DNA of 64,000 bases, from positions 147,501 to 211,500 of the forward strand of contig CAJHNH020005979.1 in the NCBI GenBank assembly GCA_905116865.2, given 5' to 3'. Below the pieces are notes generated by a model. That model had not been told where the DNA came from. It worked only from the letters and a program-made list of their open reading frames with translations, and searched no databases. This DNA is from Candidula unifasciata. Its lineage: Eukaryota > Mollusca > Gastropoda > Stylommatophora > Geomitridae. Of this stretch, positions 11,501 to 20,632 are shown piece by piece; the first letter of the stretch is position 1; every line of letters begins with the position of its first letter. A program made the position numbers and the translations under genes.

Positions 11501-11878
11501 AAAGGCAGATGCGGAAGGAGTAGTGAGTTGGGGTAGTTAATTAGAATGGAAGATGGTACAGTTTTGCGACAATCTGCTGCGGGCAATGTTAAAATTTATA
11601 ATTCGGAAAAAAAAAGGAAAGAGAAAGATAAAAATCTGGTTTTTCGAAACCGCTGCATAACAAACAAAACAAAAAGGAGTAGTGTGTACATGCAGGCACC
11701 GATAGAGGATCAATCACTGTGGAAGCGAGCTGTAAAGATGGGAACTTAACAATTCCCACAGTATGCGTTATGTTTCTGTCTGAACTGTTCGAGTCCAACC
11801 AGGCCCTGTCTGGTGAAGTCGGCACATCCCTGAGTCTGGCTGATGTTGTTCATGCACACGCTATAGTTGTCTAGGGTG
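8494..11878 (-). CDS. Unrecognised cysteine-rich, probably secreted helical protein (partial)
   Basis: Three exons read 11751-11878, 9285-9384 and 8494-8581 join in compatible phases (1, then 2, then 0) into one open frame of about 105 residues. Each has good GT/AG borders: CTGTCTGCAG/ and /GTTAAGT, CACCCTGCAG/ and /GTAAGC, GGGTGTCCAG/ and /GTCAGT. Codons are GC-rich at third positions, unlike their surroundings. The product has three helix-like segments, each bracketed by cysteines: C-ADFTRQGL..NAY-C, C-SELPGMFQ..IAI-C, C-SQQFGQMI..ALK-C. Regular Cys spacing with amphipathic, Q/L-rich segments suggests a disulphide-bonded extracellular protein, loosely like DUF19-type secreted proteins, but I recognise no family. 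Neither start nor stop is secured; reading through the last donor ends at 8407. A LINE fragment and a 38-bp minisatellite occupy its introns. Confidence 0.7.
8780..9265 (-). pseudogene. LINE fragment in an intron of the cysteine-rich gene
   Basis: Same decayed retrotransposon piece as at 49335-49695: both share GTTCATGCC/GTCCATGTC..TGGCGTTG, GTCAACTCTGACACA, ACCCAAGAAT..AAATTG and TTTCTGATGTG. On the - strand it yields remnants of the RT C-terminal region. It sits just 20 bp from the donor of the 9285-9384 exon. Confidence 0.7.
9285..9384 (-). CDS. Cysteine-rich gene, second recognised exon
   Basis: 100 bp with acceptor CACCCTGCAG and donor TTGCAG/GTAAGC. AC completes the codon opened by T in the previous exon; 32 codons and a trailing AG follow. 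It encodes SQPVCSELPGMFQSI, QQQVLPGLHTANLIAIC. All phases agree with both neighbours, which is hard to obtain by chance. Confidence 0.7.
9430..9870. repeat. Degenerate AGACAG-rich low-complexity tract
   Basis: Irregular (AGAC)n and (AGACAG)n with interspersed TAGATTTATAG blocks repeated at about 9507, 9660, 9719 and 9783. Intronic position in the cysteine-rich gene. Confidence 0.75.
10168..10925. repeat. 38-bp minisatellite, about 20 copies
   Basis: Tandem array of a 38-bp unit containing TTGCGATAGCTTTCTGATTG then ACACCGACTGACAAGTTC. Copies 1-7 are near-identical; those beyond about 10620 are increasingly rearranged and truncated. The unit has no stops in any - strand frame, so the long - strand ORFs across it (SVSIRKLSQELV repeats) are artefacts. 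Intronic in the cysteine-rich gene. Confidence 0.95.
11150..11350 (+). pseudogene. LINE thumb-region fragment
   Basis: Translation gives VLYGAETRRTVKTV, then KLQTFINWCLRKM, the segment following the RT domain in invertebrate LINEs (LLYGSETW..K..T..LQ.F...CLR.I). A short internal duplication (the CAAATCAGT..ACTGTTGT..ATGGAGC block appears twice) disrupts it. Confidence 0.75.
11375..11530 (+). pseudogene. LINE 3'-end fragment
   Basis: Matches the 3' end of the fragment at 4810-4960: GAGGTTAAACAGATGAGGAA, AGAACGATTTGGCGTGAGTT, GGCCTATGCTCCATTGAGGG. Probably the same broken insertion as the piece at 11150-11350. Confidence 0.75.
11751..11878 (-). CDS. Cysteine-rich gene, first recognised exon
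   Basis: 128 bp after acceptor TTTACTGTCTGCAG. The first C completes an upstream codon; 42 codons follow, then one base before the donor GTTAAGT. It encodes TLDNYSVCMNNISQTQGC, then ADFTRQGLVGLEQF and HNAYCGN. Upstream exons, including any signal peptide, were not found. Confidence 0.7.
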
Positions 11879-11944
11879 CTGCAGACAGTAAACAAGTCTT
11901 GGAATGTGTTTTTAATATTTCACACTAATTGTTATACTAGCGAT

Positions 11945-12130
11945 AACACTATCCCTGTCATCGTCATCATCAAAATCATTATCATCATCATTACCAGGAT
12001 ATTTATGACCGTGCATAGCACCTTTCTTTAGGCATCGTTTTGTGTCCATTGCTGCTGAAATAGACCCTTTTTAATAAGTACCAGTACCCTTTTTTATAGA
12101 CCCCCCCCCCCCCCCCCCCCCCCCCCATAA
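11945..12130. repeat. (CAT)n tract and poly-C run
   Basis: Imperfect CAT/TCA repeats at 11955-11996, then a pure C run of about 25 at 12102-12127. Confidence 0.85.
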
Positions 12131-12504
12131 CCCTTACCATTACCTTCAGCAAGTGTCCTATTACAACTACATGTTTTATATTAAACTGACTTTCTTTCTT
12201 TCGGTCTTTACAGTTGAGGAAGAGAACTCTTGTAGTGAACACGGTACTGAATAATGACGAATGTATATTCTGGCAATCATCACTTTCACCATGTGCTATG
12301 CCAACAATTATCTTCGGTTACGGTGTGTCGTCCCGCACCAACACCAGCATAAGATCAGTGCTCTTGCATCTCTTCTTCCCATCTTCCATTGTCTATGTAG
12401 TGAAGTCGTTGCTTCATCAAGCTTGCCAGTTACCATACAACTTTCAAGTCTATTCCTTTGTGTCAACAAATGTTCTGACAATACCTAACTGAGAGGAAGA
12501 CATA
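12131..12504. other. Unassigned sequence
   Basis: Open on the + strand (12214-12492), but the translation has no recognisable family or codon bias and no flanking splice logic. Reported as unassigned. Confidence 0.3.
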
Positions 12505-12998
12505 TTAGATGAAGACAGATTAGATGAAGACAGCTAGGATGGAGACAGCTGAGATGAAGACAGACAGCTTAGATGGAAACAGCTGAGATGAAGACAGCTG
12601 AAATGAAGACAGTGGAGACGAAGACAGTCGAGATGAAGACAGCTGAGATGAAGACAGCTGAAATGAAGACAGTGGAGACGAAGACAGTCGAGATGAAGAC
12701 AGCTGAGATGAAGACAGCTGAGATGAGGACAGCTGAGAAAAAGAAAGCTGAGATGAAGAAAGCTGAGATGAAGACAGCTAAGATAAAGACAGCTGAGATG
12801 AAGAAAGCTCAGAGGAAGAAAGCTCAGAGGAAGACAGTTGAGATGAAGACAGCTGAGATGAAGAAAGCTGAGATGAAGACAACTGAGATAAAGAAAGCTG
12901 AGATGAAGACAACTGAGATAAAGAAAGCTGAGATGAAGACAGCTGAGATAAAGACAGCTGAGATGAAGACAGCTGAGATAAAGACAGCTGAGATGCAG
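12505..12998. repeat. 15-bp minisatellite (GATGAAGACAGCTGA)n
   Basis: About 33 copies of a 15-bp unit. Because 15 is divisible by three, an open frame persists (AEMKT repeats on +, LSSSQ repeats on -). Variants GTGGAGACG and AAAGCTGAG are interspersed. The ORFs are taken as a by-product of the period, not as genes. Confidence 0.93.
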
Positions 12999-13375
12999 AC
13001 ATGTGTCTAATAGTTGAAATGCGGGCGATGTTAAAGTCGAGAGCTTCTGCCTCGCTACACTGGGTTTTACCTCACTTTCTCACTACAGAACGGCTACCTC
13101 TTGTCGAGAATGTCACACAAAGCACGATCACCGGTAATCTTCATGAAAATGTCATCAGGGAACCATTCGAGGACGTTTTAAATCAGAAAAAGATTAAAGA
13201 ATATGTATAGTCAACTTTTTGTTTGGATAGTGAACCAGTAATTTCGTTAAAAAAAACAAAATAGCTGAAGCTCGCTAGATGTTGATATACACAAGAACAT
13301 TGAGATTTTTATGGTGTGGGGGAGGTGGGAAGGGGTGAAGGAGGCGAATTAATCAACTTGTTTTTCAGAATCATC
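12999..13375. other. Unassigned sequence
   Basis: No splice-bounded exon seen. The + strand ORF at 13001-13210 has no recognisable homology. Confidence 0.3.
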
Positions 13376-13555
13376 ATCATCAGGTTCCATGCCGACTGGC
13401 GTGGGCGATCATGCCTCTCCACAATCTGCGATCTCCTGCAGCATGTATCAGTTCGTGTGCCGACACACCTCCATGCCATGTAACAAGACTGTCAAGAATC
13501 TTCTCTCGTTGTCTTCCTCTATCCCTCTTTCCACAGATCTTTCCAGTCACAACAT
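13376..13555 (-). mobile_element. Retroelement-like remnant
   Basis: CAAGAATCTTCTC..GTT..TTTTTCTATC and CAGATCTTTCCAGT-type blocks recur at 58866-58925 (CCAAGAATCTTCTCCTGTTG..AATCTTTCCAGTTGTTTTG). It is a dispersed repeat, probably a LINE piece, on the - strand. Low resolution. Confidence 0.45.
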
Positions 13556-13559
13556 GTTC

Positions 13560-13790
13560 TGACTGACTGACTTTCTACCCCATTAGGACATCACACAAGC
13601 GATAAACACTCGATGACACAAAGTGCCACCATGTGGATGAGGATCACCGTGGAGAGGTCCCAGAAACCGTGTTCAGACAATTGGCCATATTTATAGCCTG
13701 CCTATATTGCGGCTCCTGGCAAAAGCCAGGGTGGGGCTTCAAATAACAACAAATTTCATCATTAAAAGGACGTAAAGGTTGATTACCTGT
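13560..13790 (-). mobile_element. 190-bp dispersed repeat, family P, copy 3
   Basis: Full-length reverse copy. On the + strand it reads GACTGACTGACTTTCTACCC, then ACATCACACAAGCGATAAAC, AAGTGCCACCATGTGGATGA, GGAGAGGTCCCAGAAACCG, TGGCAAAAGCCAGGGTGGGG and ends in AAAAGGACGTAAAG. The GACT repeat at one end is shared with copy 5 and looks like a 3' tail. Confidence 0.85.
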
Positions 13791-13804
13791 GCCAGGTAAG
13801 TATT

Positions 13805-14095
13805 AATTATTCGAAACATGTTTTTTTTTTTTCATAAGATGGCCGAAAAATGATGACTGTCTTCTTCTGATGTTTGTGATTAGTTGTCTTCGGGTTCCCG
13901 CCTCTTTCATTGGCTGCCCAAGGTATTCTAAGCATTCTTCTGTAAAACAACATCTCTGAGGCCTCAAGAAATTGTTTAGCCTGCCTACCGATTGTCCAGG
14001 ATTCACAGCCATATGTTAAATTTGGATGTATGTAGCAAGCAAGAATTCTTTTTCTAACTCTCAATGACAAGGATATATTGCAACTTTTGAATCGT
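13805..14095 (-). pseudogene. LINE thumb-region fragment
   Basis: Translates to LRVRKRILACYIHPNLTYGC then ESWTIGRQAKQFLEASEMLF and YRRMLRIPW, the canonical post-RT segment (LTYGCESW..., MWFYRRMLRIPW). The following LINE part is frameshifted. No RT core. Confidence 0.85.
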
Positions 14096-14235
14096 CTAAG
14101 CTTTCTTTAAATATGGTTTGTGTAATTCTTTCGTATTCGCTAATATTATTTTTGTATGTTTCATAAATGTTTTTATGCATGAAGCAGACTTAAAGCAATA
14201 CCAAGAGAAAGATAAATAGGACCTTATTCTACATT

Positions 14236-14331
<96 letters not shown>

Positions 14332-14357
14332 TCCTTTTTTCCCTTTTTTTCTTTCTG

Positions 14358-14397
<40 letters not shown>

Positions 14398-14440
14398 TTC
14401 TTTCTTTTTCCTTCTTTCTATATTTCTTTCTATTTAAAAA
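14236..14440. repeat. (TTTC)n microsatellite
   Basis: Over 35 TTTC units, decaying rightwards into TTTCTATA and AT-rich sequence. Confidence 0.95.
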
Positions 14441-14599
14441 AAAAATAATTTGAATTTGTAAAAAACCAAAAAAGGTTAAAAGATTTAAGGTGGCCCTTAA
14501 AAGGACCGTGTAAACAACCTTGGGTAATGTTACAATCTCCTCACCACGCTGCTTTCACACTCTTGGGAAGCCTACAATCTTGGAACCACTACTGACTTC

Positions 14600-14870
14600 G
14601 CTTCGCTTACTCCTCAGATTCAGAATAGTCTTACGTGGAAGACTTTTCTCGTGCATCCAACAACATTGGCTGAACTTGCGACCATGAAGAATCTCAGATA
14701 CCGGCACTCCGCCACACGAAGATGTTGATCCCTCACGGAATGCAGACTTGACTCTTGTCTTGGTTCTTGACTTGAGATGACGACGATGGAACGCTCTGGT
14801 TGTTCGTCCACATCCGGACTTTAGTCTTGTACCAGAGCCTGAGTTTGGCGTTTACAGTCAGTCAGTAATA
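14600..14870 (+). mobile_element. Diverged repeat ending in a family G block
   Basis: GGTTGTTCGTCCACATCCGG then ACTTTAGTCTTGTACCAGAG and CCTGAGTTTG match the core of family G at 660-690. The left part (14600-14780) is open on the - strand but unrecognised. Confidence 0.4.
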
Positions 14871-14984
14871 TCGCCAACACTCGGATGTCTGAGAAAGCTC
14901 TTGTGTTTCTGTTGCATGTTGTATCCATCTGTCTGTTCACCCGCCTGAACGAACATCCATCTATCGATCTGCAGACACATTTTC

Positions 14985-15140
14985 TATCTGTCTGTCCGTT
15001 TGTTCGTTTGTCTGTCTGTCTGTCTAACTGTCTGTCTGTCTAACTGTCTGTCTGTCTGTCTAACAGTCTGTCTGTCCGTCCGTCCGTCCATCTGTCTGTC
15101 TGTCTGTCGATCGGTCAGTCCGTCCGTACGTCCGTCCGCC
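14985..15140. repeat. (CTGT)n / (CCGT)n microsatellite
   Basis: Degenerate CTGTCTGTCTGT array grading into CCGTCCGTCCGT. Confidence 0.9.
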
Positions 15141-15144
15141 CACT

Positions 15145-16050
15145 AGTCTCGTTCATCTGTTTTGCCGTTTTGCCATCTCTTGATCTCGTGATTTGAACTG
15201 GTACAAACCACCAAAGGTTAAGTCAGTCAATTCTTCAATCCGACCATTAATCAATCAGTCAAACTATCTTGACGAAACTTGTGGGGTACTCATGCTGTAA
15301 TTAAATTCTTTAGCTAGTATCTGTTTGGCGCGCGCGTATGTGTGTGATGTTTGGGGTTGGGGGTAGTGGCCTTGTATTTCTGACACCCGAATAGTCACTG
15401 GACCAGCTGCGACCAGATTTATTTCCCATTACTTTTTTTTTCTTTTTCTGAGCAGAATTTGTTTCAAATAGTTATTGTTGCACCAAGGTAGCACACTCGA
15501 CCAAAGGTAACACTGAAGATCCATTTTTTTTTCGTTTTCAGTTTCTACCGCGGGCGAGTTCACAGATATTTTGAAATAAAACCGGTAAGTCGTGTATATG
15601 TTTACGACATTTGTTTACTTTTGGAGCTAGGTGGGTGTCTAGATGTCGTAAGTGTTGTGTATGGGTGTGTGTGATGGAGGGGTTCTGCCACTGAATAAAA
15701 AAGCCTCTGGTCACTTGACTGTCACCTGTAACCTGATTTTAGTTTCGTCAGTGGGGGAAATAATTAGCACAGAATGTTTGTCTGGATATGAAATCTGATA
15801 GAACATAAACTCAATTGCAGTATTAGGTAGGTAGGCAGTTTGTGGCCTCCAAGATTGCAGTCTGTGGGATTACCACCTTAAGGACGAGAATCCTACACGT
15901 GCATGTACAAAACCCAGAAACCCCGTATCATCTTGGAGATCTCCGAGTTAAGCAAGTCACCGGAGTCTAGGCACATTGGGCACGTGTTGGCAGTAGTAGC
16001 GCCCTACTTGAAACCCTTATTCTTAAGCATTGACTGACTTGAGTAAAAAG
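15145..16050. other. Unassigned intergenic sequence
   Basis: AT-rich. A 52-bp segment at 15541-15592 has exon-like borders on + (TTCGTTTTCAG/ and CCG/GTAAGTC) but carries a stop in two frames; it could be an untranslated exon or chance. Nothing else recognised. Confidence 0.3.
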
Positions 16051-16058
16051 GTTTAGCA

Positions 16059-16260
16059 CAGTGTTTCCCAAACTTGTCTTGGTCGCAGCGCCTTTTTTTT
16101 TTTCAATTAAAATATTTCCACGGTTCCCTAACCTAAGTAAAAGTTTGACTATTCGTGTTTTGGTTAAATAAATTATGAAGCTTTTAAAATATTTCGCAGC
16201 GCCCCTCTGAAGACATCGCGGCTTCCCGGGGCGCCGCGGCGCACAGTTTGGGAACCACTG
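16059..16260 (+). mobile_element. hAT MITE with perfect 8-bp target duplication
   Basis: 202 bp, terminal inverted repeats CAGTGTTTCCCAAACT...AGTTTGGGAACCACTG. The 8-bp GTTTAGCA occurs directly before (16051-16058) and after (16261-16268), the diagnostic hAT target-site duplication. It has a subterminal GC-rich block (GGGGCGCCGCGGCGCA) and no ORF. Confidence 0.92.
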
Positions 16261-16713
16261 GTTTAGCATATTGTTGAAGATATGACAGACAACTGAACAG
16301 TAGAAAGTTGCTGACACACGGGGTTCAGAGGTCATGCCTCCTACCACAGTCTGGGTCAGTTCATTTGGTACGTCTAAAATGTATCTGTAACTCCAAAGTT
16401 TCTTCTTATTGTAATAGTTCTTGGGTATTGCTAGTAACTTCAGTGGTCGAGGTTTACACACTTTCTGTAATTACTCATGGTATTTACAAAAATCATGGTC
16501 TACAAGTTGTGTTGCGGTTATTCGTTTTCACGTAATATCTAAACCATTTAAAATAACACAACCAATTTCAGCATACCACTAATTAGCCGTCTTTTACAAC
16601 ACACTGTTGGGCGTGAGCAGAGGATGAATTTGTATTTTCTTATAACCCCTATCTCCCCGCTTTTTTTCCCCTAGATGTGGATTCAGAACCCACGCCTGAA
16701 GGCCTTTGTCTTA

Positions 16714-18225
16714 AGTCTAGTGGTGAGAGGTCTTCTCAGGTTTCTTCTTGAGTCTATTAGTGAGAGGTCTTCTCAGGTTTCTTCTTGAGTCTAGTAGTGA
16801 GAGGTCTTCTCAGGTTTCTGTCTTAAGTTTAGTAGTGAGAGGTCTTCTCAGGTTTTTGTCTTAAGTCTAGTAGTGAGAGGTCTTCTCTGGTTTCTGTCTT
16901 AAGTTTAGTAGTGAGAGGTCTTCTCTGGTTTCTGTCTTAAGTCTAGTAGTGAGAGGTCTTCTCATGTTTCTGTCTCAAGTCTAGTAGTGAGAGGTCTTCT
17001 CATGTTTCTGTCTTAAGTCTAGTAGTGAGAGGTCTTCTCATGTTTCTGTCTTAAGTCTAGTAGTGAGAGGTCTTCTCTGGTTTCTTTCTTAAGTCTAGTA
17101 GTGAGAGGTCTTCTCATGTTTCTGTCTTAAGTCAAGTAGTGAGAGGTCTTCTCAGGTTTCTGTCTTAAGTCTAGTAGTGAGAGGTCTTCTCATGTTTCTG
17201 TCTTAAGTCTAGTAGTGAGAGGTCTTCTCATGTTTCTGTCTTAAGTCTAGTAGTGAGAGGTCTTCTCTGGTTTCTGTCTTAAGTTTAGTAGTGAGAGGTC
17301 TTCTCTGGTTTCTGTCTTAAGTCTAGTAGTGAGAGGTCTTCTCATGTTTCTGTCTCAAGTCTAGTAGTGAGAGGTCTTCTCAGGTTTTTGTCTTAAGTCT
17401 AGTAGTGAGAGGTCTTCTCATGTTTCTGTCTTAAGACTAGTAGTGAGAGGTCTTCTCATGTTTCTGTCTTAAGTCTAGCAGTGAGAGGTCTTCTCATGTT
17501 TCTGTCTTAAGTCAAGTAGTGAGAGGTCTTCTCAGGTTTCTGTCTTAAGTCTAGTAGTGAGAGGTCTTCTCATGTTTCTGTCTTAAGTCTAGTAGTGAGA
17601 GGTCTTCTCATGTTTCTGTCTTAAGTCTAGTAGTGAGAGGTCTTCTCATGTTTCTGTCTTAAGTCAAGTAGTGAGAGGTCTTCTCAGGTTTCTGTCTTAA
17701 GTCTAGTAGTGAGAGGTCTTCTCATGTTTCTGTCTTAAGTCTAGTAGTGAGAGGTCTTCTCATGTTTCTGTCTTAAGTCAAGTAGTGAGAGGTCTTCTCA
17801 TGTTTCTGTCTTAAGTCTAGTAGTGAGAGGTCTTCTCATGTTTCTGTCTTAAGTCTAGTAGTAAGAGGTCTTCTCATGTTTCTGTCTTAAGTCTAGTAGT
17901 GAGAGGTCTTCTCATGTTTCTTTCTAAAGTCTAGTAGTGAGAGGTCTTCTCTGGTTTCTGTCTCAAGTCTAGTAGTGAGAGGTCTTCTCATGTTTCTGTC
18001 TTAAGTCTAGTAGTGAGAGGTCTTCTCTGGTTTCTGTCTCAAGTCTAGTAGTGAGAGGTCTTCTCTGGTTTCTGTCTCAAGTCTAGTAGTGAGAGGTCTT
18101 CTCTGGTTTCTGTCTTAAATCTAGTAGTGAGAGGTCTTCTCTGGTTTCTGTCTCAAGTCTAGTAGTGAGAGGTCTTCTCTGGTTTCTGTCTTAAGTCTAG
18201 TAGTCAGAAGTCTTGTCAGGTTTCT
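16714..18225. repeat. 38-bp minisatellite, about 40 copies
   Basis: Tandem 38-bp unit containing TTTCTGTCTTAAGTCTAGTA then GTGAGAGGTCTTCTCATG. Copies differ mainly at the last four bases (CATG, CAGG or CTGG) and at CTTAAG/CTCAAG and TCTAG/TCAAG/TTTAG. The order of these variants shows a higher-order duplication of about ten units (copies 5-8 reappear as 15-18, copies 12-14 as 22-24). Each unit contains the short inverted repeat TGAGA..TCTCA. No long ORF. Confidence 0.96.
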
Positions 18226-18837
18226 GCGTGTGTTTGTATGTAAATGTAGCTGTGTGAGTATGTGCGTGTGTATTTATGTGTACATGCAGATGTATGAACG
18301 TGTAAGTGGATGAATGTGGATGTATGTAAGTATTTGTAGCTGTGTAAGTATGTGGGTGTATGTGTGTGTATTTATGTATGTATGCATGTGTGTAAGTATG
18401 TGGGTGTGTATTATGGATGTTTGTATGTATGATATGTGTATCAATGTGTGTTTATGTATGTAAGTATTATGTGTGTGTGTGATTGTTGGTGCGTGTGTAT
18501 GTAGGTGGATATATGTATGTAGGTGTGTAAGTATGTGTGTCTTTTTATGTATGTATGTTGTAAGTATGTAGGTGTATGTGTGATTGTATATGAGTGTATG
18601 TGTGATTGTGGGTGTGTGTATTATGTATGCAAGTATGTATGTATGTATGCAGGCATATATATGTGTATGTATGTATGTATGTATGTATGTCGGTGTCTGA
18701 ATGTGTGATTGTATATATGTGTATGCATGCATGTGTGGGCATGTATGTTATGTGTGTGTATGCATGTATGTATATATTTATCTATCTATGCATATGTGGC
18801 TGTGAAAATATGTTTGTGTATTTAGTTATGTATGCAA
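18226..18837. repeat. Degenerate TGTA/TGTG-rich tract
   Basis: Imperfect GTATG/GTGTG repeats. The ORFs on both strands (MYVC and HTYI repeats) reflect composition only. Confidence 0.9.
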
Positions 18838-19430
18838 GTATGTATGTATGTATGTATGTATGTATGTATGTATGTATGTATGTATGTATGTATGTATGTA
18901 TGTATGTATGTATGTATGTATGTATGTATGTATGTATGTATGTATGTATGTATGTATGTATGTATGTATGTATGTATGTATGTATGCATGCATGCATGCA
19001 TGCATGCATGCATGCATGCATGTATGTATGTATGTATGTATGTATGTATGTATGTATGTATGTATGTATGTATGTATGTATGTATGTATGTATGTATGTA
19101 TGTATGTATGTATGTATGTATGTATGTATGTATGTATGTATGTATGTATGTATGTATGTATGTATGTATGTATGTATGTATGTATGTATGTATGTATGTA
19201 TGTATGTATGTATGTATGTATGTATGTATGTATGTATGTATGTATGTATGTATGTATGTATGTATGTATGTATGTATGTATGTATGTATGTATGTATGTA
19301 TGTATGTATGTATGTATGTATGTATGTATGTATGTATGTATGTATGTATGTATGTATGTATGTATGTATGTATGTATGTATGTATGTATGTATGTATGTA
19401 TGTATGTATGTATGTATGTATGTATGTATG
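18838..19430. repeat. (TATG)n microsatellite, about 590 bp
   Basis: Essentially pure ATGT array, broken once by a block of (ATGC)n at about 18986-19020. It ends abruptly a short way before LINE sequence at 19480. Confidence 0.98.
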
Positions 19431-19479
19431 AAAGTATGTGAGTGTATGTATGGATGTATGTATGTGTGTATGCATTTTA

Positions 19480-20604
19480 GAACCATTGTTCAAGGATATT
19501 TGGGAAAAAGAAGTGTTGCCTGATGACTGGACTGAAGGAACAATAGTCCAAATCCCCATAAAGGAGACTTAACAGACTGCAATAATTGGAGGGGAATTAC
19601 TCTACTCTCAGTACCAAGCAAAATATTTGGTAAAATCCTTATAATGCGGCTTGAAAAAGGAGTAGATAAATGCCTACGAGTGGAACAAGCAGGATTCAGA
19701 AAGGGCAGAGGAACAACTGAACACATCTTCGCCATACCTAACATTTTAGAGCAATGCAATGAATGACAGAGAAGTATATATAAAAATTTTGTGGACTTTG
19801 AGAAAGCTTTTGACAGCGTCCATAGAGACAGTCTATGGAAAATTTTACGACATTATGAAATTCCAGAAAAAATAGTCAACATAATTGATCTCTTCTGTAA
19901 AGACTTTTCCTGCAGTATAAAAAAATTACAATACATCCTTCCCAGTAAAGACAGGTGTAAGACAGGGATGTGTTATGTCATCTCTCCTCTTCAACCTTGT
20001 GACTGATTGGATACTAAAGAACACAGTAGACAGGACATTAAGAGGCATACGATGGACTCCATTCACCATGCTTGAGGACCTTGATTTTGCAGATGATATA
20101 GCACTCCTATCACATAAACATATACAAGAAAAAAGTAACAGACTACACAGCACAGCAGAAATGGTGGGACTGAGAATAAATACAAAGAAAACTAAGATCA
20201 TGACAAGCAGTCCAAACCAACAAGCAGTGATCATAAATAACCAAACTCTTGAAAATGTAGAACATTTCACATATCTTGGCAGTGTGGTGTCCCTGCCGGG
20301 AGGGACCAAAGAGGACATACAGTCACGTCTGAACAAAGTTAGAGCTGCTTTTGGAAGGATGAGGCTAATCTGGAAATCCAACAGTTACTGCAGAGGAACG
20401 AAACTCCGACTCTACAAGAGCATCATTTTGCCAGTTCTTCTTTATGGAGCGAAATGCTGGAGAATGACCAGAAAGGATGCACACAAGCTGTCCACCTTGC
20501 ACCACACATGTCTACGTAGAATTATCACAATTTTCTGGCTAGATACAATCTCAAACACTAAACTACTTCAAGTCACAAACCAAGAAACTTTAGACAGTAT
20601 CTTC
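19480..20604 (+). pseudogene. LINE reverse transcriptase fragment
   Basis: Decayed RT: early part in several frames (WEKEVLPDDWTEGTIVQIPI), DFEKAFDSVHRDSLWKILRH, then an intact stretch with LDFADDIALLS (the YADD catalytic box as FADD, about 20081), MVGLRINTKKTKIM, HFTYLGSVVSLPGG, LPVLLYGAKCWRMT and HHTCLRRII. It has a 5' microsatellite junction and stops abruptly at 20604, where a second LINE is inserted on the opposite strand; its missing C-terminal piece is not found beyond that element. Confidence 0.9.
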
Positions 20605-20632
20605 TTCTTCTTCGATCCTTCTGTCAGAAAAC

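Noticed and set aside
12573..13010. Charged AEMKT-repeat protein
   Set aside because: 15-bp tandem repeat translated in frame; no flanking domain, signal or splice site.
15541..15592. Small + strand coding exon between good splice sites
   Set aside because: Only about 50 bp, contains stops in two frames and no neighbouring exon was found to test the phase.
16714..18225. CRISPR-like array
   Set aside because: The 38-bp units abut directly with no variable spacers, and the genome is eukaryotic.
18606..19523. Long MYVC / HTYI ORFs
   Set aside because: (TATG)n and related microsatellites read in several frames on both strands.
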